From assembly GCF_037893015.1 (NCBI RefSeq), contig NC_133658.1, positions 882,302,893 to 882,366,892 of the forward strand: a stretch of 64,000 bases of DNA, read 5' to 3'. Shown here piece after piece: positions 24,201-38,000 of the stretch (within the stretch, counting starts at the first letter, position 1; each line of letters begins with the position of its first letter). This DNA is from Macrotis lagotis (lineage: Eukaryota; Chordata; Mammalia; Peramelemorphia; Peramelidae). Made by a program: the position numbers and the translations under genes. Below the pieces are notes generated by a model. That model ran no database searches. It saw only the letters and a program-made list of their open reading frames with translations, and was not told the DNA's origin.

Positions 24201-27200
24201 AGTGAATGAACATATTGTCTGAATGCAGGTGTGTGTGTGGGTGGGATCGTGTCTGCATTTCCGCTCAGAGAATGTGGTCTGGCGTGGCTCCTGCTCCTCT
24301 GCTTTTCCTGATCTCACTGCAGACCTCCTGGGGGGCAGCTGGCAGAACAACATGTCCCTAAGTTTCCAGCCTCTCTGTTCGGGGGGATTTCTCTTAGCCT
24401 GAAACGTTACTAACATCTATGTGTTCCAGCAGGATCTGTCCAAGACACTCCTGATGTACACAGTGCCTGCTGTGCAGGGCTTCTTCCGCTCCATCTCTCT
24501 ATCCCGGGGCAACAACCTTCAGGACACCCTCAGGTACCCACCTATGAGAGGAGAGAATGTTAAAGCCCTGCCTTGCTGAGAGAACAGCAAATGAGCATCT
24601 CACCCACTTTATCCCAGCCTTGCTCATTGTCTGTCACATAATTCACACCTGCAGTCTCCCTTTGACATGCATTTGAACAGACTTGACCCATGATAGGTTG
24701 ATATGTGTGTCCTAACACAAAAGTGAAGGGAACAGTCTTGCAGAACACCTCAGACACCTGGGCAGATGAGAGTGTCTCAAAAACCCCTTCCTCTGGGCCC
24801 ATGAGCTGTTGAGAGCACTGGGTAACAAGAGGAAAGTAATCCAGTGACTGCAGATGATTGGGATGAATTTGGCCTAAGCAGCAAAATCTGGGATTCCTAA
24901 TCATAGCAAGCCTGTTCCCAGATTGCCTCTAAGCCCGGGGGATTCCCTATCTCCTCCTTCATGGTTCTCCAGGAGTGAGCCATTAAGCAGGAAGGTCTCT
25001 GGCTCATCTCTCACAAATTCATCTGCTTAAAGAAGACAGGAGAGGCCTGCTTGGGTCTCTGGGGTGACCTTTGAGTAATTGATTTATCATATTCCTCACC
25101 ATTCATTGCCATTCTTTTGACATGGAATTCTTGTTCTGTTCATGAAGAAATGAAGGCAGTAGTTGATCCATAGGGCCCAATGCCCTTCTTGAGCAGTGAG
25201 ATAGTCCAACAGCATTTGAGAGCCACTCCTGTGAATTTCCACTATCCATGGCAAGAGAGGGGTAGGTATGCCCTGAAGAAAGGGCTCATGATCTCGTTTT
25301 CTCTCTCCAGAGTCCTCACCTTGTGGTTTGACTATGGACACTGGCCAGATGTCAATGAAGCTCTCGTGGAAGGGGTAAAGGCGATCCAGATTGACACCTG
25401 GTTACAGGTGAGGCTGGGCTGATTTCTGTCCCCTCTACAATCTCCTCTTGGAATCATCTGGAATCAAGTCTCATGCAGCAGCTGGTTGCCTGTCAGCCTG
25501 CTCATCAGGAAAGGAGTCTTCACTCATTAGACTCTGGTTCTGAGTTTGGGGCCAGCCTTTCCCAGGAAAATGGTGGATTTTTTTTTGCAGTTTAACAGTA
25601 TTTCTTTGGGAATCCAAGATTGTAGATGGGGTCACCATCCCCACCAGTGTAGCTTAGTCTGTCTTTATGTGTTTGCTGTGACTGCACAACTCCTCACTCT
25701 TTGCCTGAGCTGGGCATGAACCTCATGCCCTTTGGTCCTCCAACAGCCATTGTGGCTTACCTCCTCCAAGCTGTTGGCAATGATAGGCAAATCCTCCAGA
25801 AACCTAGGATTACCTTTACACCACAATGAGACACATCAGGATATAGGAGGTGGGCCACAGTGAGCCAAGCAAATTACAGTCACCACTCTCCACCCAGAAG
25901 AGTAAGTAGAATCACTTCTGTTCTCCTGTTGAATCTCAGGTCATCCCACAGCTCATTGCAAGAATTGATACTCCCCGGCCCTTGGTAGGACGCCTGATTC
26001 ACCAGCTTCTCACAGATATTGGTCGATACCATCCCCAGGTATGTTGGGTCTCCAGCAAGTCTTATTTAAGATTATTTTGCCTTGGGAGGAGGGCTTGGAG
26101 CAGTTGGGAGAGGGGGATGGTCATTCCTACTCCAACTAAGAAACATCCCTCCTTGGGAAGAGGTGATTTCCCCTAAAAGTTTATTCCTAATTATTGAAAT
26201 GGTTCTTAATAGCTTAGCCAAAGTAGCTCAATGCCGTCCTCTTTCTTCACCCACTTAGGCCTTTTTGGCTGGACCTTGGGCACATGGACCCACTTTCCCT
26301 CTTGATTTGTTTCAGGCTCTGATTTACCCACTGACTGTGGCCTCTAAGTCCACCACCACGGCTCGCCACAATGCAGCCAACAAAATTCTGAAGAATATGT
26401 GTGAACACAGCAACACCCTGGTCCAGCAGGCCATGATGGTGAGTGTTAAGCAGCTCCCTCACCTGGCACCTGGGGAGCCTACACAGCCTCTAGCTCCTCA
26501 CAGAAAGTGCACGTGTGCCCTCTAGTGTCCAGAGAGAGGATTTCTTCTGTTCAACCCATGGAAGTGAGTGGACTGACATCTTGTTTACCTTTCCCTATTT
26601 TTGGTCCAGGTGAGTGAGGAGCTGATCCGAGTTGCCATCTTGTGGCATGAGATGTGGCACGAAGGCCTGGAAGAAGCTTCTCGTTTGTACTTTGGGGAGA
26701 GGAATGTGAAAGGGATGTTTGAAGTGCTTGAACCCCTACACGCGATGATGGAAAGGGGACCACAGACACTGAAAGAAACATCCTTTAATCAGGTAGGGCA
26801 CGAGGGCATGAAATGAGCAAATCCAAAACCTTAAGGGGACCCCTTTCCATCCTCCCTTGCCTAGGAGGTTATTTTATCAAAATGCTCTTAGACAAAGGTT
26901 ATTAAGTCAACAAGCATTTTCTCTGTTGGAGGCAGACAGCTAAGAGAATACTGGACCTGGACTCACCCCATGGGGTTTCTAGGGATCCCAGGGCATTTAT
27001 CCTAGTATGTAATGTTGAACAAGCCTCTTAGGGCTCATCTCCAGAGCAAGGGGCTTGGACAAGTTAGTCCTTCCCAACCAAACACCTTGAAGATGTCTTC
27101 TAACAGTCTTCAGGTATTTCTTGCCTCATAAGCAGTCTTGGTCAAATTCATTGGTGCTTAACCAGCAAGAAGTGCCACAGTTTTTCTTGACAACCCTTGT

Positions 27201-30200
27201 AATAATTCACATTTCTCTAGAATTTTTTTGATTTGCCTAAGGCCATCCTCATCATCCGTAAAATTGGTAATCCACGGAAGTACTAGGCCCAACACTGCAA
27301 GACTGAAAATAAAACATATTGATAAAACACAAAACTAAGCAATCATAGAAATCAGTATAATCTCCAGGAAAAAAAAAAGACAGGAAGATAAAAAACTAAT
27401 AAGATGAAGCCATCACAAATAGAAAGGAAATAAGAGGTCATTATCAGAAGATGCTTTAGGCCAGTAAAACTGAAAATTCAGAGGAAGTGTGTCTCTGCAT
27501 AAATAGAAGCTCCCAAGCTAACAAGAATCAGGAATCACAAAGACAACCATAATCTCAGAAAAAGGAGTTGACAAAGGGGAAAAACCAGCCAAATGGATCA
27601 TGAATTCTAACAGACATTTTATAGAGCAGTTGTTAGCTATCCTACAAAAATTAATGACCAACACAGTGCTAGAAGGCCCTCTACCAAACTCGCTTTATGA
27701 GACAAATACAGTCCTGATACCAAACCAGAAAGAGAGAAAGTGGAGAACTGTAATATTAATTCTCTCAAAATGTAAATAAGACCATATTGCAAGAAGACAA
27801 TAGAAATGGATCTGGAAAATTATTAACTGTGGCAGTGTTGGATCCATACCAAGAAAGGTGTGGTTCAAAATTAGAAAAACTATCAGCATCATTTATCTTA
27901 TAAATAAATAAAAACAAAAACCATATAATTATTTTTAACAGAGGAAAACCTTTGATAAAACACATTTCATTTATATTTTTAAAAAAAGCTACAGGTATCA
28001 AAAGCCCTTTCTTTAGTTAAATCAAAAGGATTTCTCTCATAACAAGAAGTAGTCTTCTTTGTGAAAGAGAAACACTAGAAAATATCTCAATAAGGCATAA
28101 GAACGCTCTTTCTCTCTACTTGGCCCAGTTCTCAACACGCAAGCTGGACCAGTTTAACACCTTAGTCAAGAGGCAACAAAATTCTTAATACTGGCAGATG
28201 ACATAATACTGTTAGGAAACCTCAGGGATTCACTGAGAATCCTGATAGAAGGATTACTAGATTTGGAAAAGTAGTGGGACACAAAGTAAGGCTACATTAA
28301 ACAGTAGCATTTCATATACTACATTAGCCAAAAGCAAGTAAAAATAAAAATAAGAGATAGACTATTCAAAATAACTAAAAATGTCTAAAATCTCTGAAAG
28401 TTAACCTACCAAGATACATGGAAGATGTCAGTGCAACTACAAATTACTCTTTCCACAGTAAAGATTTAATAAATAATTGGAGAGATAATCAGTGCTCACA
28501 GTTGGGCCATGATGACATAATAAAAATGACTCTCTAAATCTCCCAGTTTAATTCTACCTCAAATTGCCAGAGGAACGTTTTGTGAAATTAAATAAAAGAG
28601 TAGCAAAAGTTCATTTGATAGAGCAAAAAGATCTGGAAAATAATGAGAAGTATAAATGAAGGAGCACACCAGAGTAGACTGTGAAGTAGCAGTCATCAGA
28701 ACTTTTAACCAGAATCCAAATGGTTCCAAAAAAAGAGAAATGTAAGTTCCAGGAACAGAAAGATATAAATATAAAATAAATAGTAGCCCATTGCTAATAA
28801 AACCAAAAGCATATATTATTTCTGAAAAGATTCCCTTTTTAATAAGGTAATTAATTACTTGCCCAAGTGTCCGAGGCCCGATTGCTTCGCATCATCCAGG
28901 ACCATCTCTGGTTGGTCAGATCTAGGTTGCAGGAAGGGACATGCTAGGGAAAAGGTAAGCTTTTGGACAGAGATGGGAAAGCCTGGAAGACCAGAGCTTG
29001 TTGTTCCGAACCAGCACAGATCTGTTTTAAATCTTCTATCCTATGACTACAGAGTAAGACATTTTATAACATGAAGTTCAATGGCTTGATTGCTTGTTTA
29101 GTATTTCCATGATCACTAACTCTCTAGCAAGAACATAGAAAATAACAAAAGTAATAGAATTTGGAGCATCTTTCTGAGTGTCAGATTTATTACCTCTAAA
29201 ATACAGAGGTTGAATTTCTTGGACTCCGAGTTCCCTTCCATCCAGAATCTCTTGTCCTGTCTACTGGACCCTGATGGTTCCAGAAGAGAAAGTGAGACTG
29301 GTGACTTAAGGTAGCATCACTTCACTCAAATCCAATTCATGTGCTTGTCATTGTATCACCATCCCAATGTCATGGCTTTCTTCTAGAAAGGACAAACATC
29401 ATCAAATTAATTACTGGTAAAACTGGAAAACAACTTAGCAAAAAGTAGCCCTTAGACTAAAAGACTAAAAATGGGATACATGATGTGACTGTAAAAAATC
29501 ACATCTTGATAAAATTAGAGGGAAATAGAGAAGGTGTTTTTCACAAGGTGAGTATAGGGAGAGGAGGGGTTGTTAGTGATCTTAAATGACAAAAATAACT
29601 GTCTTATTTACATAAAATTAGGTTTTTATCTAAGGAAGGAAGGATAGAAAGCAGGACAAAGAATAATCTGTTGGGAATGAGCATTAGAAAAGAGAGTAGT
29701 GGTGCTCCAGGACATCTGGATTAAGACCCTGCCTCTGACAAAACCTTGGTGACTCACCTAGGCCCTTGGGCCCATTAATCTGATGGTTCTTAACAGAACT
29801 GAAATCTGAATTTAGATTATAGAGTGATGTGATAAAAAGAGATCACAGTGATCCAAGGGCAGAAACAGATTTCAGGAGTAAATGTGCTCCAAATGACTGT
29901 TGCACAACCAGCAACAATGTGCTAGGAATACAGATAAAAGGGAGATCAGTCCTGTCTTCAGGAAGCTGCCATTCTTCTGGGGATGCCAAATAAAGTCACA
30001 GGGGGCAGGAGTGCTGGGGTTGGTAGGGAGTAAGTGGCAGCTCACCACTGGTTTGGGACTTGGGGAAGGGACAGTCCTGGATCTTAGCCTTAAAGGGAGA
30101 TGGGGGTGCTAGACAGGAGCCTGCTTAGGAAGCTCTCCAGAACCAACAGGCCACAGGACCCAGGACCACTCTTCAGAGCCCCCATGGACTGTCTCTGTTA

Positions 30201-33200
30201 CAAGATGACTGAGTAGACTGAGCCCCAGAGAGGCTCGAGGACCTGCCCCACTCCAAGGCAAGCCCTTGAGGACATGCCACCTCACACTGGTCAGACTCCT
30301 GCATTTCTGGGACTCCAAAGCCCCCAAATGGAAACCAGCTTCTTTCCCCTTCTTTCTTCCTAGGCATATGGGCGAGATTTGATGGAAGCCCAAGAGTGGT
30401 GCCGAAAGTACATGAAGTCAGGGAACGTCAAGGACCTGACCCAGGCCTGGGACCTCTACTATCATGTGTTCAGACGGATCTCCAAGCAGCTACCACAGGT
30501 AGGGACCTCTATAGCCCTCAAATGCCAGGTGCTATGCACCCCCACACACACATCAAGAATACCCCAGGGCCTCTGAAGGGATGGACAAGCAAGGATGAAG
30601 TGCCAGGCTTAGACACATGTCCACAAAAGTCTAGCTGGTGGGGCGGCTAGGCGACACAGTGGATAGAGCACCGGCCCTGGAGTCAGGAGTACCTGAGTTC
30701 AAATCCAGCCTCAGACACTTCATAATTACCTAGCTATGTGGCCTTGGGCAAGCCACTTAATGCCATTTGCCTTGCAAAAACCTAAATAAAAAAAAAAGTC
30801 TAGCTGGCATTCATTGCTCCCATTGGCGCCAGGACTTGGAAAATGCTGGCAGTCGAAAATGACATCTTGTGGTGCTTCTTCCCAGCTCACTTCGTTGGAG
30901 CTGCAGTATGTTTCGCCCAAACTCCTGATGTGCCGGGACTTGGAGTTAGCAGTGCCAGGCACCTATGACCCCAACCAGCCTGTCATCCGAATTCAGTCCA
31001 TAGCACCTTCTCTCCAGGTCATTACATCCAAGCAGAGGCCCAGGAAGTTGACATTAATGGGTAAGCATTCCCCTCAGTTGGTCATACCCTGCCCCTGGAC
31101 CTTCTGCTCTTCTTGGGGTTTCTGTGTGTGGTCTCCAAGGCACCGGTCCTACCAGGGCTTGCCATGCCAGAGAGGCTTAATAGGAGGACCAGCCCAGCCA
31201 AGGAGACCAGAGAGGCTCTCACCAGGAATGGCCAAAGCTTCTGCCAGAGTAGCTCCCCAAGGCTGTGTGTTCACTCCTCCAGAGCCCTGGGGGCTTGAGC
31301 ATTGCCTCAGGCAGTATCTGCAGGTACCAAGGCCAGGTCTTGGCTGGCAGGATTAGAGGGGGAGGAGAGTTGGTGTCGGGACAATCATCCCTTGACTCTG
31401 TCTCTCTATTTCTGACTCCTTCTTGATTCTAGGACCGGGGTCTTCCAGCCCCCAAGCTCAGCAGCCCATCTCAGTGGCAGCGAGCAGTATAAATCCTGTC
31501 AATGAAGGAGAAAGGGCTGGGCACTGGACACATGATGGTGCTGGGAGGACTGATAGTATCAGGGGAAAGACTGAGAACCTGAGGGAAAAGGAGGCAGAGC
31601 ACTGTGCTGTGACAAGTCTGGGAAGAGGGTCATCCCTGCCAGAGGGAGCAAGGGGGGCTTCTAGGAGGAGGAAGCACCTGAGACACTATTAGGATGTGAC
31701 CAGAGCTGCTTGGGGCTTCCTCTGTGGGAAATGGTGTTAAAGGATGAATTTAAACAACTACTGGGTGAAGAGTCTAAGGTTTTTACAGTGAACTTGACTC
31801 AACAAAAGGACTCTGACATTCCTTCTGGAACTAGAGGTTGTGTAGCCTCCATGGTAGAGTAGTAGGCCTCTCTTGGGCAGGAAAAGCTGCATCTTGCTTT
31901 CCAACATATCCTGTCTGACTCGAACCTGGACATAAGACACTTAACTGCTCACTGTCCTGAAATTTTGTTAAGTCAATTTCCAGTCCTTTTTGACTCTTGG
32001 TGACTCTATTTGGGGTTTTCTTGGCAAAGATACTAAGCGTAGTTCACATTTCTTTCTCCAGCTCATTTTACAGATGAGGAAACTGAGACAAAGTTAAGTG
32101 ACTTGTTCAGGATATGAAGTTCCAGACCCAGCACTCTATCCACTGTGCCACCCAACTGCTCCCCTGGAATTGACCAAATCAGTAAAATCACAGGTTCAGT
32201 CCAGAAAGAAAAAAGAAAAACAGACTAGATTTCTGTCAGTGAAACAGCTTAGGTGTGATCATGCCTGAAGCTTGGTTATATTCTCCACCTCACTTTCCAT
32301 CCTGTTATTCTAGTTCTGGGAGCTCTGACCAGCTCCTAAAATACCATCACTTCTAGTAGTTCACAGACTGGTATCTGATAAGTCTCTTTATATCCTTTTA
32401 AAATTTCTTTATCAATTTATATTTAGTAAATTTGTTTTGACTCAATATTCCCTCACTGGAATGTCATCAAAACTCTTGGTTTTCTCATTCTTTCTAGGGA
32501 ACTAAATTTGGTAGGGGTGAGGGAGGGCAAATGGGAGTGTCAGAGATCTGGGAGAGCCTCTGCTTTCCTAGAATGGCCTGAGAACTTCGCTTCCTTTAGA
32601 AGCCCTCACCTGAATTCTCAACTTCCCCTTTACTTATAGGCAGCAATGGGCATGAGTTTGTGTTCCTTCTGAAAGGCCATGAGGACCTAAGGCAAGATGA
32701 AAGAGTTATGCAGCTCTTTGGTCTTGTCAACACCCTGCTGGCCAATGATCCAACATCCCTCCGGAAAAATCTCAGGTAAGTGGAGGAAATGTTGGAGGGA
32801 GTGAATTGCCATCCAAGATGCTTCCCTGTGAGGATCTGTGAGGTCTCTACTTCTTTGAGTATGGAGCAGTGAAACTAGGTCCCTAGCAGAAAGGTAATAA
32901 GAAGCCAAGACAGAAAGTCTAGTCATTCTTTGAATAATTGTAATGTTTTACATCTTTGTCTTAAGTCATCCTCACTCTCTATTGGCATGTCCACAATGGA
33001 ACAGTGTTGTCATTAGTTTAGATCTGTGGTTTAGAAACAGGACCACAAAATCATCCATAAGATTCTCTCGGGGCTACATGTTGACATCATCTGTACTCTG
33101 TTGTATTTAATGTTTCCCAGTTGCATTCTAATCTGGTTTGGGCTGTGCTCAGAAAGCTTGCACACCATCTGACTGAAGAAATAGCAAAGTGGGGAGCATC

Positions 33201-34980
33201 CAGCCAGAGACCCCCCACTTGAGCCCATCCAACATATAGCCAGAGACCCCCCCACCTGAGCCCCAATTCAGGGTTACTTAAGAAAACAATCTGATGGCCT
33301 TGAAGATGGGCCCATGCTTCCTAGTCATTGAGGCCCACCCAGCATGTGGGGCCAGAAATCCCTCTTGGGGGCACCAGTATAAACCCCACTGGGGAGTGGA
33401 TGCACTTGTTTAAGGAAGATGTGCTTGGGCTGCTCACATTGCACCCTCTATTAACAACTGCCCTCTGACTCCATCTCTTCCAGCATCCAGAGGTACGCTG
33501 TCATTCCCTTATCCACCAACTCAGGCCTGATTGGCTGGGTCCCCCACTGTGACACACTGCATGCCCTCATCCGAGACTACCGGGAGAAGAAGAAGATACT
33601 TCTTAACATCGAGCATCGGATCATGTTACGAGTAAGAGACAGATAATTAGTCTGGCCCAGCCACCCAGCTCCAAGACTAGATGTCAAGGACAATTGGGTG
33701 GGGGGATCCTTGTTCTCTTCTTCAAGGAATCCTGAGGGCGGGGGGGGGGGGGTCTTTGGGCAGGCATAGTTTGGATGGCCCTAATTGGGAGAGAGTCAAG
33801 GGCATTTCCTCCTAATACTGATTACTAGGTGGGACTCAATGCCTCTGATTCACCCTGAGCTTCTAGAAAAATAGTATTATGGCATAAGTGTCCAATGAAC
33901 ATTTTTGAACATAACCCAACTTCCTTAATGGAGAGCCAGAAAGGACCTAGAAATGGGGCAGCTGTTATATGTAAGAGCTTTTGGGAGCTCCTGGTGAGAA
34001 TCTTCCCCACCCACAGCAGATTGATTCCATCTCTGCCACTGATGTCACAGAGCGGTCCTGGGGGGGGGGGGTGCCACTGAGGTGAGGTGACTTAGACAGT
34101 GGTACAGACCTAGAGCCAGGTTTGCCTACTCTTTCTCCACTATATCACACAAGATTTTGAAAAGGCATAGTCCCTGCCCTCCATTCCTAGCATGCAGCAG
34201 ACTCCAACCTCAGGGAGGCTGGGAGAGGACCCTTGGAAGACCAGGGTGCCTGAGGAGAGAGCTCCCTGCTGCAGGACATGAGTCTGATTGCCCCCACCCC
34301 AGGGAGATTCTGTCTGTGGAATATCTGCAGATGGCTCATCAGCCTTTAGGATTAGAGAAGGCTGCCTCCAGCTGCAGATGAGGCACTTGTTGTTGACACT
34401 GTCTCTCCCTGAATTCTTTTTTTGTTTGTTTGGGTTTTTTTGGTAAGGCAATGGGGTTAAGTGGCTTGCCCAAGGCCACACGGCTAGGTAATTATTAAGT
34501 GTCTGAGGCCAGATTTGAACTCAGGTACTCCTGATTCCAGGGCCAGTGCTCTATCCACTATGCCACCTAGCCGCCCCCCTCTCCCTGAATTCTTAAGCTG
34601 GTCATCCACCAGGTTCAGCTGGCCCTCACAGTTTCTCATTTTGCTGGGTCCTTTTCCCAGTTGTCATCCTGTCTTCTTGGGTCATAGAGGTAGGAATGCC
34701 TGCCTTCACTGAGCAGACTATGTCTTTTTTCAGATGGCTCCAGACTATGACCACCTGACTCTGATGCAGAAGGTGGAGGTGTTTGAGCACGCCGTCAATA
34801 ACACCGCTGGGGACGATCTGGCCAAACTGCTCTGGCTGAAGAGCCCCAGCTCTGAGGTACATGGAGTCTCTGACTGGGGCTCCCTCAGACGTGGCAGTCT
34901 AGAAGCCTTGGGGTGTCTCAGCAGTTTGACCCCCCACTGGCCTTCCTGAGGCCACTTTGGGTCACACTCTTTCTCTCTTT

Positions 34981-35014
<34 letters not shown>

Positions 35015-38000
35015 CTCTGTATTCTAGGTGTGGTTTGACCGAAGAACCAATTATACCCGTTCTTTAGCAGTCATGTCTATGGTTGGGTATATTTTGGGCC
35101 TGGGAGACAGGTAAGTGTCTTTCATTCTCCTGCCTTACAGTCATCTTTTTTCTTTTGCAATTTTAACCATCTAACCATCACTATTTGGCTTTTTGGTTAG
35201 ATTTTGTGATGGGTTCATTAATAAGTATTTCATTTGCTCTTTTCTGCAATATATCCTGCTGTAATTTCTGATAAGCCAGGGAAGATTTGGAGACAGAGAA
35301 GGTTAAAACTTTATATTTCTCAGAGCTATCATAGACCTTTTACTCAGCATTTTTATGTAAGGAACAGTATTTTTTGCTCTTAATGAACCTGTTAAGGGTT
35401 ATTGATGAAGGGACACACTTAGTTATTTCAGTTTCATTATTATTTGCTGCTTAAGATTGGTTTAAATCTAAGAATTCCATAGTATACCAAAATAACCTAG
35501 AATGGGGGAAAGAGCACTGTATTTGGAATCAGAAACCCTTGGCTGGGATTCTGACTTGGCTCCTTTTCTCGCTGTGTGACTAAGACAAGTGACTTAGCTA
35601 TTCTGGGTCTCACAGGGTTGGAAAGGAACTCTGAGGTCATGTAGCCTGATCTGTGCATATACAAGAGTCAATCTTGCTTTTTCTGGAAGACCCTGGTCCA
35701 CAGAGGCCAAGCCTTCCTCCCTGAGGCAGCCCATGCCTTTTGGGACACCTTGTGGAACTTTCTCCTTAAAACTAGTCTACATCTGCTTCATTCCAACTTC
35801 AGTCTAGTCATGACTCCTGATATTTCCCTCAGGGCTTATGGAAGGATAAGACTGGTCCCTTTTCTATAGGATAACCCTTCCTTTCCTGGAAGAGTGTTGT
35901 CATATCATACTTTACTTCCCCTCTCAAACCATCTCCTTCTTCTGAGGCTAATCTCCCCAATTCCCTCAACTGATCCCAGTGTAGAATGTTCTCAAGACCC
36001 CTGCTCTTGGGTTACTCCATTCTCCAAATCCATGGGTATCCATCCTCTGTCCAAGTCCTAACCAGAAGCTGCAAAGAAGGCTCTGATTGGGCAGCCCCTC
36101 CTCAGAAACTCCCACAGCTGCTTGGGCCTCACCAGTTGTTTGCAGGGACCATCCTTCCTTAGGCATTTTGAGTGGTGTCTCTTTATGTGATAGAGGTCCC
36201 GTTACTGTGCACATAGGTAGGATGTACTTGCCTTGCACAGTTTCTTCATTGTTAAGTGAAGGACATGGGCTCCACAGCCTCCAGTCTGACTCTGAATGCT
36301 GTGAGATTGTGTAAGGAGTTGTCACCAACTCCAGACTTGGCTGCCATAGGCTGTGAAATCTGTTCCAGAAAAGAAAAATACATAATTTAGTGAACCACCC
36401 CTTCCCCTGAAATGGCTTTATTAGGAGAGGAAAGCCATGTGTGAGACAAGTCCTGCATCATTCTCAGAAGCTTGTAGGGGCTAAATGACTTGTCCAAGAG
36501 ATCCCAGTGAGGCATTGTAACAAGTTCAGACCTTCCTAACTCTTAAGCCCAGCACACTAACTACACCTTCCTGCCAACTCTCAGTGTAATAAGTTTTTTA
36601 AATCTAGCCTTTTGACTTTTAGATGTGTCCTTCCAGAATTAGAACCAACCAAACTAGAATTTTTCTGTACTTCTTCACTATAAAGTTGTCCAACCCTGTT
36701 GGCCAAAAAAAAAAAAAAAATCAGAAAACACTTAGAAATAGTCAACAACTGAAAGCATTACTTCTGCCACCCTGAGTTTGTCTTCTGACCTTGAGTCCCT
36801 TGCACATACTTCACATAGCCTCTTTTGGTATTAGTTGCTTTGTCTCTCCTTCTAGGCTGTAAAAATGACCTTATCCTCAGATCAATAGTAAATCTTTAGA
36901 AATGCCCATGTGAGTGGATAGAGCACCAGTCCTGGAGCCAGGAGTACCTGAGTTCAAATCCGGCCTCAGACACTTCATAATTTGCCTAGCTGTGTGAACT
37001 TGGGCAGGTCACTTAACCCCATTGCCTTAAATAAATAAAAAAAAATTAAATTTAAAAAATGCCCACGTGCTGACTATGATGCAGAGCCTTGGTTGTCAGA
37101 ATGCCCAGCATCTCTGGTTAGATGATGCTGAGGAGCTCCAAGAGAAGAACCTTTCCCACTTGGCTGCTCAGAGCCTGTCTGTCAGACAGCCAGAAACCGG
37201 GTGAAGCTCCTTGTGGAGGCCTCTTCTGGCTTGCCCAGATACAGTCTCATTCTAGGCCTCAGCCATCATCCGCCGGTGGGTTGATTTGTCTGTGCTGCTC
37301 TAATAACTTGTGCCTCTGGTCTCTCCTCACAATAAAGACATCCATCCAACCTGATGCTGGACAGACTCAGTGGGAAGATCCTGCACATCGACTTTGGGGA
37401 TTGCTTTGAGGTGAGGAGGTGCCTCAGTTCTGGGAGGGGGCAGAGTTTCCCTTTGTAGCCCTTTCTTCTTATGCTGTTAAAGATGGGTCTGAGTCAAGAA
37501 CAAGTACCCCTCTCCTAGGCCCCCCCCATGCACCCCACTCTTGCATCCCCCTTAGCATGTGACCCAATGTAGAGCCCAGAGGACACGCTCAGATTTTGTT
37601 GATCTCACTTCTGTTGATTGAAGTTTGGTAACTTGCATGAAAAGTCCCAGGACTTTTAATGCCTTCCTGTGATCCTGATGAGGGCTTTCCATATCCTCCA
37701 CCATTTAGCCAGGGCTCAGCTTGTTGATTGAAATTCCTGTTGGTTAATTCAAGACAGTTGGGGGGTACAACCTCTCGACCTGGTTTCAGCTTGCGAAAAT
37801 GAACTGAACAACAGTGGTTTTGTGTCTCTGCTTATTGCACTCTAGGTGGCAATGACTCGAGAGAAGTTTCCTGAGAAGATTCCATTTAGATTGACAAGGA
37901 TGTTGACCAATGCCATGGAGGTGAGTGGGCAGCTTCAGAGCTCAGATGAGGTTCAGAGTGTTCAGACAAGGTGCCAGAGCCAGGGTTCAGTTAGGGCCTG

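Noticed and set aside
31423..31692. 89-codon open frame in the intron after the FRB-kinase exon
   Set aside because: No recognised domain, no repeat relation and no splice fit with MTOR. Length is within chance for this GC content.
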